Shown piece by piece: positions 44,765-57,662 of a DNA stretch of 64,000 nt. Numbering within the stretch: the stretch's first letter is position 1; each line of letters opens with the position of its first letter. The translations under genes and the position numbers were made by a program. Source of the stretch: Anoxybacteroides rupiense (GTDB lineage: Bacteria; Bacillota; Bacilli; Bacillales; Anoxybacillaceae); the NCBI RefSeq assembly GCF_014196195.1, contig NZ_JACIDF010000003.1, positions 186,001-250,000 on the forward strand, read 5' to 3'. The notes under the pieces were generated by a model, which was not told the DNA's origin, did no database searches, and saw nothing but the letters and a program-made list of their open reading frames with translations.

Positions 44765-45069
44765 GTGTTGAAGAGGATAAGTAGTCAACGGAAAAAAGCA
44801 TCTACAGAGAGCCGGGGGAGCTGAAAACCGGTGATGCTGCCGCTTGATGAACTCACCTCTGAGCGCCAGCTTGAACGCTTTGGCTAGTAGAGTTGGACGG
44901 GTGGAATCAAAAGCGCTCCACTCGTTATTAAAAAGAGCGTCTGAACATTTCAGATGCTCATGAGGTGGTCAGTTGACCATGAAAAAGGGTGGTACCGCGG
45001 AAAGAAAGCCTTTTCGCCCCTTTGACCTAGAACAAGTAGGTCATGATGGGGTGAAGAGGCTTTTTCATT
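44765..45069 (+). promoter_or_regulatory. Leucine T-box leader of ilvBHC-leuABCD
   Basis: The T-box sequence AGGGTGGTACCGCG is at 44986-44999. The specifier in GAA-CTC-ACC is CUC (44852-44854), a leucine codon. The terminator stem pairs 45005-45020 (AAAGCCTTTTCGCCCC) with GGGGTGAAGAGGCTTT at 45048-45063, around an inner GACCTA/TAGGTC hairpin. Uncharged tRNA-Leu should prevent termination. Confidence 0.95.
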
Positions 45070-45102
45070 GCTTTTATAAAAATTGAGGAGGAAGGATGAA
45101 GC

Positions 45103-46814
45103 ATGGCAAACATGAAAGTCGAGGAGAAAAGGAAGCAAAAAATGAGAATAAGCGGAGCATTCATGCTGATAGAGGCATTAAAAGCAGAGAAAGTAGAAGT
45201 GATCTTTGGATATCCAGGAGGAGCGGTATTGCCGATTTACGACAAATTGTATGATTCAGGCATTTTCCATGTTTTAACGCGCCACGAACAAGGAGCCATT
45301 CATGCAGCAGAAGGCTATGCCCGCATTTCTGGAAAACCAGGGGTTGTCATTGCGACGTCCGGTCCTGGAGCAACAAACATTGTGACAGGCTTAACAGATG
45401 CGATGATGGATTCGTTGCCGTTGGTTGTTTTTACTGGCCAAGTAGCGTCAGGAGTCATCGGTTCTGATGCCTTTCAAGAAGCGGATGTCGTTGGAATTAC
45501 CATGCCGATCACGAAGCACAGCTATCAAGTTCGCCATGTCCAGGAGCTTCCGAAGATTATTAAAGAAGCATTTCATATTGCGACAACAGGGCGGCCAGGA
45601 CCAGTACTGATTGATATTCCAAAGGATATGACGACCCAAGAAGGAGAATTTGATTATGAACAGCCTGTTCGTCTTCCTGGATATCAGCCAACCGTTTATC
45701 CTAACCATTTGCAAATTCGCAAGCTGGTTGAAGCAGTGAGCCAAGCCAAACGCCCAGTCATTTTAGCGGGAGCGGGCGTATTGCATGCCAATGCATCTCA
45801 AGAGCTGCAGCAATATGCGGAGCAGCAAAAAATCCCCGTCATCCATACGTTGTTGGGACTCGGAGGCTTTCCGGCAGACCATCCACTTTTTCTGGGCATG
45901 GCGGGGATGCACGGAACGTATACAGCGAATATGGCCTTATACGAATGCGATTTATTAATCAATATTGGCGCCCGTTTTGATGATCGTGTGACTGGAAATT
46001 TAAACTGTTTTGCTCCGAAAGCAACGGTGGCGCACATTGATATCGATCCAGCGGAAATCGGCAAAAATGTGCCAACGAAAATCCCGATTGTGAGCGACGC
46101 GAAAGAAGCACTAAAAGAGCTGATTCTTCAAGAAGGAAGGCCGGCTGATACAGATGAATGGCTTGCACAGTTAGCAGAATGGAAAAAAGGATTTCCGCTC
46201 GTTTATAAAAATGAGCCTGGAACGATGAAGCCGCAGAAGTTAATTGAGATGATTTATGAGCTCACAGATGGAGAAGCCATTGTTACCACGGATGTAGGGC
46301 AGCATCAAATGTGGACTGCGCAGTATTACAAGTTCAAACAGCCAAACCGTTGGGTTACTTCAGGAGGGCTCGGCACGATGGGGTTTGGGCTTCCGGCGGC
46401 GATTGGGGCACAGTTAGCCGATCGGCAAGCGACTGTTGTTTCGATTGTCGGCGATGGCGGATTTCAAATGACGTTGCAAGAGCTATCGGTTATTCAAGAA
46501 TTGAAGCTGCCGATTAAAGTGGTGATTGTGAACAATCAATCGCTCGGCATGGTGCGGCAGTGGCAGCAGCTCTTTTACGAAAAGCGATACTCGCACTCGC
46601 TCATTCCGAACCAGCCGGATTTTGTCAAACTGGCCGAGGCTTACAATATAAAGGGATTGCGGGCGAAAACAGAAGCGGAAGCTGTCCGCGTATTACAGCA
46701 AGCTTTTTCCCTTCACGAACCAGTATTGCTCGATATTCACGTAGCGGCTGATGAAAATGTATATCCAATGGTGGCGCCAGGAAAGGGCCTGCATGAAATG
46801 GTGGGGGTGAAATT

Positions 46815-46836
<22 letters not shown>
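45103..46836 (+). CDS. ilvB: Acetolactate synthase large subunit
   Basis: A 577-residue thiamine-diphosphate enzyme forming acetolactate and acetohydroxybutyrate. Substrate domain [16 protein letters not shown] with catalytic Glu in [17 protein letters not shown]-like middle domain, and the ThDP motif [41 protein letters not shown] precedes the ATG. It is the first gene after the T-box and overlaps ilvH by 22 bp. Confidence 0.97.
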
Positions 46837-49915
<3,079 letters not shown>

Positions 49916-49939
49916 TCAAATAATATGGAGGGGTTCACT

Positions 49940-51055
49940 ATGGGAACATATCGGATTGCTGTATTGCCAGGAGACGGAGTGGGAAAAGAAGTCACGTCAG
50001 GAGCTGTAGAAGTATTACAGGCAATCGCTTCTCGGTTTCACCATCAATTCATCTTTAAATACGGACTTATCGGTGGAGAAGCGATTGATCGGAAAGGAAC
50101 GCCGCTTCCAGATGAAACGCTTCATATGTGCCGTCAAAGCGATGCCGTTCTTCTTGGGGCGGTTGGCGGTCCAAAGTGGGATAAAAACCCTCCACATTTG
50201 CGCCCGGAAAAAGGGTTGCTGGCCATTCGCAAAGAAATGAACTTATTTGCTAATTTGCGCCCGGTAAAGGTGTATCCAAGCTTAGCCGACTCATCCCCGT
50301 TAAAAGCGCATATCATTCGCGAAGCGGATTTGCTTATTGTAAGAGAGCTAACAGGTGGTCTATATTTTGGCAAGCCAAGCGGCCGACGTGTAGAGAATGG
50401 AGAAGAGGCAGCCATTGATACCCTTCTTTATAAGCGAGAAGAGATTAAACGAATTTTAAAAACAGCGTTTGAATTAGCAAGAAAAAGAAGAAAAAAAGTC
50501 ACATCTGTCGATAAAGCAAATGTGCTCGAATCAAGCAGAATGTGGCGTGAGATTGCCGAAGAGGTCGCTTGCGATTATCCTGATGTAGAGTTAGAGCACA
50601 TGCTCGTGGACAATGCGGCGATGCAGTTGATTCGAAATCCAAAGCAATTTGATGTATTAGTGACGGAAAATATGTTTGGTGACATTTTAAGCGATGAAGC
50701 TTCCATGCTAACCGGATCGTTAGGGATGCTCCCATCCGCTAGCTTGTCAACAACAGGTCCTAGCTTATATGAGCCGATTCACGGGTCAGCGCCTGATCTT
50801 GCTGGACAAAACAAAGCGAATCCGATTGCTACTATTTTATCGGCGGCGATGATGCTTCGTTTATCATTTGGTCTCAACAAAGAAGCTGACGCTATCGAAA
50901 AGGCGGTTCAGCAAGTATTAACGTCAGGCTATCGAACAGTAGATGTAGCGAAAAAAGGACAGCATGTCGTTTCTACCAAAGACATGGTGGATGAAATTCG
51001 AGCGACCATTTTAGATGATGAAGCCATTTTTAATATTATGGCGGTATATGCCTAA
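49940..51055 (+). CDS. leuB: 3-isopropylmalate dehydrogenase
   Basis: A 371-residue beta-decarboxylating dehydrogenase. [37 protein letters not shown], the [19 protein letters not shown] catalytic Lys region and [23 protein letters not shown] with the NAD-contacting [18 protein letters not shown] are present. ATG 49940 follows ATGGAGGGG; the upstream ATG at 49925 is inside that site. A 167-bp gap with a long hairpin follows before leuC. Confidence 0.96.
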   Translation: MGTYRIAVLPGDGVGKEVTSGAVEVLQAIASRFHHQFIFKYGLIGGEAIDRKGTPLPDETLHMCRQSDAVLLGAVGGPKWDKNPPHLRPEKGLLAIRKEMNLFANLRPVKVYPSLADSSPLKAHIIREADLLIVRELTGGLYFGKPSGRRVENGEEAAIDTLLYKREEIKRILKTAFELARKRRKKVTSVDKANVLESSRMWREIAEEVACDYPDVELEHMLVDNAAMQLIRNPKQFDVLVTENMFGDILSDEASMLTGSLGMLPSASLSTTGPSLYEPIHGSAPDLAGQNKANPIATILSAAMMLRLSFGLNKEADAIEKAVQQVLTSGYRTVDVAKKGQHVVSTKDMVDEIRATILDDEAIFNIMAVYA

Positions 51056-51114
51056 TGAACGGCGCTAAAGATGAATGGGCCCGATAGAATCGAAAGAGAA
51101 TAGGGGATCAACAA

Positions 51115-51153
51115 GAACGCCAACGGACATATCTTTTTGTCCGTCAGGCGTTC
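51115..51153. repeat. Long intercistronic hairpin between leuB and leuC
   Basis: GAACGCC (51115-51121) pairs with GGCGTTC (51147-51153), and ACGGACA (51123-51129) with TGTCCGT (51138-51144), with a small internal loop. The T tract lies in the loop and none follows the stem, so it is not a standard terminator. It may stabilise or process the mRNA. Confidence 0.6.
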
Positions 51154-51222
51154 AGCATTTTCATAGATAGCGATAAACGGAGTTGGCTAAGAACAGTTTT
51201 ATTCCTTAGAGAGGGGGATCGT

Positions 51223-52647
51223 ATGAAACCAAAAACAATTATTGAAAAAGTATGGGAACATCATGTGGTTTATCGGGAAGCGGGGAAGCCGGATTTATTA
51301 TATATTGATTTACATTTAGTGCATGAAGTTACCTCACCCCAAGCATTTGAAGGATTGAGACAGAAAGGGAGAAAAGTACGCCGCCCTGATTTGACTTTTG
51401 CGACGATGGATCATAACGTTCCCACTGTTAACCGCTTTGTCATTGAAGATGAGATTGCGAGAAATCAAATTGCCGCCTTGGAAAAAAATTGCCGTGAATT
51501 TTCGATTCCACTGGCTGATTTGCATAGTTCTGAGCAAGGAATCGTTCATGTCATCGGTCCGGAGCTAGGGTTGACCCAGCCGGGAAAAACGATTGTATGC
51601 GGCGATAGCCATACGTCGACACACGGGGCATTTGGAGCGCTTGCATTTGGAATTGGAACAAGTGAAGTAGAGCATGTTCTCGCGACACAAACCCTATGGC
51701 AGCAACGGCCGAAAACGCTTGAAATACGCATTAACGGTCGCTTGTCCGATGGGGTGACAGCCAAAGATGTGATTTTAGCGATTATTCATCAATATGGGGT
51801 CGACGTAGGAACAGGGTACATTATTGAATTCACAGGAGATGTCATTCGCCAGATGTCGATGGAAGAAAGAATGACCATTTGTAATATGTCCATCGAAGCA
51901 GGGGCAAGAGCGGGATTAATTAGTCCAGATGACACGACCTTTGAGTATTTGCGGGGCCGAAAATATGCTCCAAAAGGAGAGGATTTTGAAAAAGCTGTTG
52001 AGCAATGGCAAATGCTTGCGACGGATGAGGGAGCAACCTATGATCGCACGTTAGAAATAGACGCTGCTTCGATTGCCCCCATGGTAACATGGGGAACGAC
52101 ACCGGGCATGAGCGCACCGATCAATGGAAAGGTTCCGTACCCAGAGGATTTTGCAGATGAAACAGAGCAAAAAGCGGTTCAGCTTGCCTTGCAATATATG
52201 GGATTGGAGCCGGGAACGCCAATCAGTGAAATGAAAATCCAGCACGTATTTATTGGCTCCTGTACGAATTCACGAATAAGCGATTTGCGGGCAGCGGCGG
52301 AAATTGTCAAAGGAAAGAGAGTAGCACCAGGCGTCAGAGCGCTTGTGGTTCCCGGTTCACAAGAAGTGAAGCGGAGAGCGGAAGAAGAGGGATTAGCGCA
52401 AATTTTTATCGAGGCTGGATTTGAATGGCGCGATTCTGGCTGCAGCATGTGCTTAGGGATGAATCCGGACATTGTTCCGGAAGGAGAGCATTGTGCTTCA
52501 ACATCCAATCGAAATTTTGAAGGACGGCAAGGAAAAGGAGCAAGGACTCATTTAGTCAGCCCAAAAATGGCAGCCGCAGCGGCGATTTACGGCCGATTTG
52601 TCGATATTAGAAAGCTGCAAGCTGAATCGATTGGGGAAAGGAGATGA
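51223..52647 (+). CDS. leuC: 3-isopropylmalate dehydratase large subunit
   Basis: A 474-residue aconitase-family subunit holding the [4Fe-4S] cluster. Cluster cysteines are in [21 protein letters not shown] and [43 protein letters not shown] and ATMDHNVPT are conserved. GAGAGGGGG precedes ATG 51223. Together with LeuD it isomerises 2- to 3-isopropylmalate. Confidence 0.97.
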   Translation: MKPKTIIEKVWEHHVVYREAGKPDLLYIDLHLVHEVTSPQAFEGLRQKGRKVRRPDLTFATMDHNVPTVNRFVIEDEIARNQIAALEKNCREFSIPLADLHSSEQGIVHVIGPELGLTQPGKTIVCGDSHTSTHGAFGALAFGIGTSEVEHVLATQTLWQQRPKTLEIRINGRLSDGVTAKDVILAIIHQYGVDVGTGYIIEFTGDVIRQMSMEERMTICNMSIEAGARAGLISPDDTTFEYLRGRKYAPKGEDFEKAVEQWQMLATDEGATYDRTLEIDAASIAPMVTWGTTPGMSAPINGKVPYPEDFADETEQKAVQLALQYMGLEPGTPISEMKIQHVFIGSCTNSRISDLRAAAEIVKGKRVAPGVRALVVPGSQEVKRRAEEEGLAQIFIEAGFEWRDSGCSMCLGMNPDIVPEGEHCASTSNRNFEGRQGKGARTHLVSPKMAAAAAIYGRFVDIRKLQAESIGERR

Positions 52648-52656
52648 AAGAAAAGC

Positions 52657-53247
52657 ATGCAGCCATTTACTGTCCATAAAGGAAAGGTTGTCGGAATAGA
52701 TCGCGCGAACATTGATACCGATCAAATTATTCCAAAACAATTTTTAAAACGAATTGAAAGAACAGGGTTTGGGAAATTTTTATTTTATGATTGGCGCTAT
52801 CTCGATGGCCAGATTCTCAATCCTCATTTTGAATTAAACCGGCCTGAAAACGAAGGAGCCACCATTCTTGTGGCAAATGAAAACTTCGGCTGCGGCTCCT
52901 CCCGCGAGCATGCTCCATGGGCGTTACAGGATTATGGATTTCAAGCGGTGGTGGCTCCTTCGTTTGCCGATATTTTTTATAATAACTGCCTGAAAAATGG
53001 ATTGCTGCCGATTCGTCTTGCCAAACATGACGTCGAATATCTTTTGCATAAAAGCAAGCGCGCCGATTATGAATTAACCATTTCCTTAGAGGAACAACGC
53101 ATATATGACGAAAGCGGATTTAACCGTACGTTTGAAATTGATTCATATCGAAAGCAGCTATTATTAAAGGGATGGGATGAAATTGATTTGACGTTTATGT
53201 ATGAATCGTATATCGAAGAATATGAAAAAAAAACGCTGGTCATTTGA
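52657..53247 (+). CDS. leuD: 3-isopropylmalate dehydratase small subunit
   Basis: A 196-residue swivelling-domain subunit. DRANIDTDQIIPKQFLKRIERTGFG, ILVANENFGCGSSREHAPWALQDYGFQAVVAPSFADIFYNNCLKNGLLPI are the family blocks. It follows leuC after nine bases and is the last gene of the ilv-leu operon, with a terminator directly downstream. Confidence 0.96.
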   Translation: MQPFTVHKGKVVGIDRANIDTDQIIPKQFLKRIERTGFGKFLFYDWRYLDGQILNPHFELNRPENEGATILVANENFGCGSSREHAPWALQDYGFQAVVAPSFADIFYNNCLKNGLLPIRLAKHDVEYLLHKSKRADYELTISLEEQRIYDESGFNRTFEIDSYRKQLLLKGWDEIDLTFMYESYIEEYEKKTLVI

Positions 53248-53257
53248 ATGAGTAGAG

Positions 53258-53290
53258 AAGCCGACTCTGTTACAGAGTTGGCTTTTTTGT
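53258..53290 (+). terminator. Terminator of the ilv-leu operon
   Basis: AAGCCGACTCTG (53258-53269) pairs with CAGAGTTGGCTT (53273-53284) around TTA, with one G-T pair, then TTTT. Confidence 0.88.
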
Positions 53291-53336
53291 GGAATATTGG
53301 TATACTGATAACCAAATTAAAAAACGGTGAGTGAAG

Positions 53337-54308
53337 ATGGGGAATATTATTCCATTTCCAAATTTAAGAAAAAGGCTGCTAGAGAAGGGTCTAGAAGCAT
53401 TGAAAGAAGAAAAATATCAGGATGCGCTTTATTTTCTTACTGAGGCTCAAAAATTAGGAACGAAGGAGTCTGAAGTAGAGCTGAGCATCATTCTCTGCCT
53501 GTTTGAAATGGGAGAATGGGAGGAAGCCAAGCAAAGATGCCAGCATTTGCTTTGGAAGAAGCAAGAGGTGACGGATATAGAGCTTCTTCAGCTTTATTTA
53601 TCCATTTTAATTCATTTAGAGCAATATGCAGAGGCTGATGAAATGCTTGAGACAGCTCTGCAAGATAAAAAGCTCCATCCACATGAACGAGAGCAGCTGC
53701 TTCAATTATTGCGCTTTAGCCGAAAAATGAGATCATCTTTTTCCGCCAGTTCTAATGAAGAGATTGAGCAGCTGCTTCAATCCAAGCGTATCGAAGATCA
53801 GCTCAAAGCGATCCAACGGCTAGAAAACGAACATATCGTTCCGTTGCTCCCGATGTTAAAGCAATATTTAGCAAATGAAGACAATCATCCGATGGCCAAA
53901 ACGATGTTGCTGCGCTTGCTTACGGCCAAAAAGGTGAGCGAGGAACTAGTCATTCATAAATTCGGAAAAATCATGACGATCATTCCCGAACAGCTAAACG
54001 AGGCGATAGAAACACAATTTGCAACCGATATATTGCAAAAGCTAGAACGAACATTAGGAAGCGATAGTCCGAGCTTATATGAGACGGCTTCGCATATTTG
54101 GATGCGCTATATTTACACGCTGTATCCTTTTGCCCCTTTGCCGGTTTCTGAGGAGACGTGGATTGCGGCTTTGCATTTGTCAGCCTGTCGGCTTCAAGGA
54201 ATCGAAATGACAATAACCGAAATCGCAGAACGTTATCATGTTTGTGAACAAGAAGTGACACAACTATGTGAAAAACTTTATGAAATAGAAGAAATTTCTT
54301 TCATTTAA
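53337..54308 (+). CDS. ysoA: TPR-repeat protein YsoA
   Basis: A 323-residue soluble protein. The N-terminus MGNIIPFPNLRKRLLEKGLEALKEEKYQDALYFLTEA is that of YsoA; tetratricopeptide-like helix pairs cover about residues 15-135. The last 70 residues end in a helix-turn-helix-like segment (ITEIAERYHVCEQEVTQLC). Function is unknown. ATG 53337 follows GGTGA; the upstream GTG at 53331 is part of that site. Position before tig as in B. subtilis. Confidence 0.85.
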   Translation: MGNIIPFPNLRKRLLEKGLEALKEEKYQDALYFLTEAQKLGTKESEVELSIILCLFEMGEWEEAKQRCQHLLWKKQEVTDIELLQLYLSILIHLEQYAEADEMLETALQDKKLHPHEREQLLQLLRFSRKMRSSFSASSNEEIEQLLQSKRIEDQLKAIQRLENEHIVPLLPMLKQYLANEDNHPMAKTMLLRLLTAKKVSEELVIHKFGKIMTIIPEQLNEAIETQFATDILQKLERTLGSDSPSLYETASHIWMRYIYTLYPFAPLPVSEETWIAALHLSACRLQGIEMTITEIAERYHVCEQEVTQLCEKLYEIEEISFI

Positions 54309-54321
54309 TCTATCGTTTATA

Positions 54322-54349
54322 TTGAAACCTTATGATTGTATGTTATAAT
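54322..54349 (+). promoter_or_regulatory. Promoter of tig
   Basis: TTGAAA (54322-54327), 16-bp spacer, TATAAT (54344-54349), about 95 bp before the ATG. Confidence 0.6.
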
Positions 54350-54445
54350 ATAATGGTTGTATTACGTATATCTTTACATCTGTTGCTTACATACATGCTT
54401 ATTTGATGGTGCTGACTTAGATGATTTTGTGTTGGAGGGAAAAGT

Positions 54446-55732
54446 ATGGTAGCAAAATGGGAAAAATTAGAGGGGAACGAAGGCGTTCTTACTATTGAAG
54501 TAGATGCAGAAAAAGTAAACGAAGGATTAGATGCTGCATTTAAAAAAGTAGTGAAAAATGTGAGCATTCCAGGATTCCGCAAAGGCAAAGTTCCGCGTTC
54601 TCTATTTGAGAAGCGTTTTGGTGTTGAAGCGTTATATCAAGATGCTCTTGATATTTTATTACCTGAGGCTTATGCGAACGCAGTAGAAGAAACAGGAATT
54701 GAGCCTGTTGACTATCCGCATATTGATGTTGAACAAATTGAAAAAGGAAAAAGCTTAATTTTTAAAGCAAAAGTAACAGTAAAGCCGGAAGTGAAGTTAG
54801 GAGAATATAAAGGGCTTCAAGTAGAAAAGCAAGATGATACAGTGACAGAGGAAGATGTTGAAAATGAATTAAAACGTCTTCAAGAAAACTATGCTGAGCT
54901 TGTGGTAAAAGAAGAAGGAAAAGTAGAAGACGGCGATACAGTGGTCATTGATTTTGAAGGATTTGTAAATGGAGAGCCGTTTGAAGGTGGAAAGGCTGAA
55001 AACTATTCACTTGTCATCGGTTCTGGCACATTCATTCCTGGTTTTGAAGACCAGTTAATCGGATTGGAAGCAGGAGCGGAAAAAGAAATCGAAGTGACGT
55101 TCCCTGAAGAGTATCATGCCGAAGAACTGGCTGGAAAACCAGCAGTCTTCAAAATCAAGGTGCATGAAGTGAAAACGAAGCAATTGCCAGCGTTAGATGA
55201 TGAATTTGCTAAAGATGTCGATGAGGAAGTAGAAACGCTAGAGCAATTGAAAGAGAAAACACGCAACAGATTAGAGGAAACAAAAAAGAACGAAGCAGAA
55301 GCAGCGCTTCGTGACGCAGTGGTCGAAAAGGCAGCAGAAAATGCAGAAATCGACATCCCTGAAGCGATGATTAAAACAGAAACAGATCGCATGTTACGCG
55401 AATTTGATCAACGCCTGCAAATGCAAGGATTAAATCTCAACCTTTACTATCAATTCTCTGGACAAGATGAAGCAGCGCTTCGCGAACAAATGAAAGAGGA
55501 CGCAGAAAAGCGCGTACGCATTTCTTTAACGTTAGAAGCGATTGCGAAAGCTGAAAACATTGAAGCAACGGAAGAAGAAGTAAATGCAGAGCTTGAAAAA
55601 ATGGCTGAAGCTTATAATTTGACGGTTGACAAAATTAAAGAGCTGCTAGGAAATCTTGAAGTTGTCAAGGAAGATGTGAAATTCCGCAAAGTGGTCGATT
55701 TGCTTGTGGAACATAGCACAGCTGCTCAATAA
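54446..55732 (+). CDS. tig: Trigger factor
   Basis: A 428-residue ribosome-associated chaperone with prolyl isomerase activity. The ribosome-binding signature is [20 protein letters not shown] near residue 35. The FKBP domain (about 155-240) has [16 protein letters not shown] and [22 protein letters not shown], and the C-terminal helical arms follow. GGAGGGA precedes ATG 54446. Monocistronic, with a terminator downstream. Confidence 0.97.
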   Translation: MVAKWEKLEGNEGVLTIEVDAEKVNEGLDAAFKKVVKNVSIPGFRKGKVPRSLFEKRFGVEALYQDALDILLPEAYANAVEETGIEPVDYPHIDVEQIEKGKSLIFKAKVTVKPEVKLGEYKGLQVEKQDDTVTEEDVENELKRLQENYAELVVKEEGKVEDGDTVVIDFEGFVNGEPFEGGKAENYSLVIGSGTFIPGFEDQLIGLEAGAEKEIEVTFPEEYHAEELAGKPAVFKIKVHEVKTKQLPALDDEFAKDVDEEVETLEQLKEKTRNRLEETKKNEAEAALRDAVVEKAAENAEIDIPEAMIKTETDRMLREFDQRLQMQGLNLNLYYQFSGQDEAALREQMKEDAEKRVRISLTLEAIAKAENIEATEEEVNAELEKMAEAYNLTVDKIKELLGNLEVVKEDVKFRKVVDLLVEHSTAAQ

Positions 55733-55768
55733 AAAAGCGAAGAAGCCTATTGCTCTCTGCGCATTCAT

Positions 55769-55812
55769 AAGAACAAGGCGCGATGCAGTTCGTGCCTTGT
55801 TCTTTCATAAAT
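55769..55812 (+). terminator. Terminator after tig
   Basis: AAGAACAAGGC (55769-55779) pairs with GCCTTGTTCTT (55794-55804), then a short T-rich tail. Confidence 0.75.
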
Positions 55813-55999
55813 GAATACGATATATCATAGTTGAGAATTTTCTAATTTTTCAAATATGTAATGATTTTTTATTAGCGTTTGTATAATGATTTATGATAAA
55901 ATGACGAATACATAAGCTGATAATACAGAATAAATTGTGGAAAGTTAAACAAATGTAGTACATACCAGCGATGTGAATTCTAGAGCAAGGGGTGAAAGC

Positions 56000-57265
56000 A
56001 TGTTTAAATTTAATGATGAGAAAGGGCAATTGAAATGTTCTTTCTGCGGAAAGACACAGGATCAAGTCCGTAAGCTAGTAGCAGGTCCTGGAGTATACAT
56101 ATGTGATGAGTGTATTGAGCTTTGCACTGAAATTGTCGAGGAAGAGCTTGGCAATGAAGAGGAATTTGAATTTAAAGATGTTCCGAAGCCAAAAGAAATT
56201 CAAGAGATTTTAGACGAGTACGTCATCGGCCAGGATCGAGCGAAAAAATCGCTGGCAGTTGCTGTTTATAATCATTATAAACGGATCAACTCCAACAGCA
56301 AGGTCGACGATGTTGAGCTATCAAAAAGCAATATTTTGATGATTGGTCCGACTGGAAGCGGGAAAACATTGCTTGCTCAGACGTTAGCGCGCATCTTAAA
56401 TGTGCCGTTTGCTATTGCTGATGCCACCTCGTTAACAGAGGCCGGTTATGTCGGTGAAGATGTCGAAAACATTCTTCTAAAATTGATTCAAGCTGCTGAC
56501 TATGATGTGGAAAAGGCGGAAAAAGGGATCATTTACATTGATGAAATTGACAAAATTGCCCGCAAATCGGAGAATCCATCCATTACGCGTGATGTATCCG
56601 GAGAAGGAGTGCAGCAAGCGCTTTTAAAAATTTTAGAAGGCACGATTGCCAGCGTTCCGCCACAAGGCGGCCGGAAGCATCCGCATCAAGAGTTTATTCA
56701 AATTGATACAACGAACATTTTATTCATTTGCGGCGGTGCGTTTGACGGAATTGAGCCGATTATTAAACGTCGTCTTGGCAAAAAAGTAATCGGATTTGGC
56801 GCAGAAACGCAGCAAAACGATGTAGATGAAAAGAATTTGCTATCAAAAGTATTGCCGGAGGACTTGCTGAAATTTGGATTAATTCCGGAGTTTGTGGGAC
56901 GCTTGCCTGTTATTACAAGCTTAGAACCGCTTGATGAGGCGGCGTTAATCGAAATCTTGACGAAGCCGAAAAATGCGATTGTCAAGCAATACCAAAAAAT
57001 GCTTGAACTTGATAATGTGGAACTTGAATTTGAAAAAGAAGCACTTTCTGAGATTGCGAAAAAAGCGATCGAGCGAAAAACGGGTGCTCGTGGTCTTCGC
57101 TCCATCATTGAAGGAATCATGCTTGATGTGATGTTTGAGCTTCCTTCCCGCGAAGATGTGCAAAAATGTGTGATTACAGCAGAGACCGTGCGTGATGCGA
57201 AAGCGCCGAAATTAATCCGTCACGACGGTACGGTTGTGGAGCAGGAGCGCAAAACGTCTGCTTAA
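56000..57265 (+). CDS. clpX: ATP-dependent Clp protease ATP-binding subunit ClpX
   Basis: A 421-residue AAA+ unfoldase for ClpP. The zinc-binding domain has [30 protein letters not shown]. Walker A is [15 protein letters not shown], the pore loop is in [18 protein letters not shown], Walker B in [13 protein letters not shown], and the IGF loop (KKVIGFGAE) for docking ClpP is present. ATG 56000 follows AAGGGGTGA. Confidence 0.97.
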   Translation: MFKFNDEKGQLKCSFCGKTQDQVRKLVAGPGVYICDECIELCTEIVEEELGNEEEFEFKDVPKPKEIQEILDEYVIGQDRAKKSLAVAVYNHYKRINSNSKVDDVELSKSNILMIGPTGSGKTLLAQTLARILNVPFAIADATSLTEAGYVGEDVENILLKLIQAADYDVEKAEKGIIYIDEIDKIARKSENPSITRDVSGEGVQQALLKILEGTIASVPPQGGRKHPHQEFIQIDTTNILFICGGAFDGIEPIIKRRLGKKVIGFGAETQQNDVDEKNLLSKVLPEDLLKFGLIPEFVGRLPVITSLEPLDEAALIEILTKPKNAIVKQYQKMLELDNVELEFEKEALSEIAKKAIERKTGARGLRSIIEGIMLDVMFELPSREDVQKCVITAETVRDAKAPKLIRHDGTVVEQERKTSA

Positions 57266-57304
57266 CGGCATATGAAGCGGTTCTTGAGAGAAAACAGCTT
57301 CCAA

Positions 57305-57341
57305 GCTTGTAGCCAAAGTCAAAAGGACTTTGGCTACAAGC
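57305..57341. repeat. Perfect hairpin with GTAGCCAAAGTC core, copy 2
   Basis: GCTTGTAGCCAAAGTC (57305-57320) pairs perfectly with 57326-57341 around AAAAG. The core GTAG-CAAAGTC/GACTTTG-CTAC is shared with 33623-33658. Confidence 0.65.
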
Positions 57342-57350
57342 GCTTGAATA

Positions 57351-57409
57351 CCATCCACCGAGAAGTCCCCCCCTCTCTAAGCGAAGTGGAAGAGAGGAGA
57401 GGTTCATGC
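57351..57409 (+). repeat. Orphan IS200/IS605-like right-end / omega-RNA-like hairpin, copy 4
   Basis: CCATCCACCGAGAAGTCC starts the unit; CCTCTCT and AGAGAGG form the arms around AAGCGAAGTGGA, and it ends GGTTCAT. It aligns with copies at 915-973 and 6235-6292 (minus). It is nested between the hairpin at 57305 and the repeated element at 57451, all in the clpX-lonB gap. Confidence 0.5.
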
Positions 57410-57450
57410 AACCGTTTATTTCGCGTTTTCTTGCCTCAGGCAGTCGAAAA

Positions 57451-57562
57451 TGCTTGTGGCAGATGAATCGAGCCGAGCGAAAACGCAGATTGAACCAAGG
57501 TGTTCATCAGCGCGGATGAGCGGACGGTGACGCAGGATCGAAGCGTTTGTGAACAGTCTGAA
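57451..57562 (+). repeat. Repeated 110-nt non-coding element downstream of clpX
   Basis: Second copy of the element at 33717-33826, with the strongest identity at 57527-57559 (GTGACGCAGGAT, GAAGCGTTTGT, AACAGTCT). It ends at a terminator. Confidence 0.55.
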
Positions 57563-57592
57563 GCTGTCTTGAGAGAAGGCAGCTTCTTTTTT
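57560..57592 (+). terminator. Terminator after the clpX 3' region
   Basis: GAAGCTG (57560-57566) pairs with CAGCTTC (57580-57586), followed by TTTTTT. Confidence 0.8.
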
Positions 57593-57662
57593 GTTTATTC
57601 CTGCTTCCAGGAGGAGATACTATACGTACTACATACTTATTGGAGCAGGAGGATTTAAGCTA

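Noticed and set aside
57174-57407. 77-codon minus-strand ORF at the end of clpX
   Set aside because: Shadow of clpX and of the repeats behind it.
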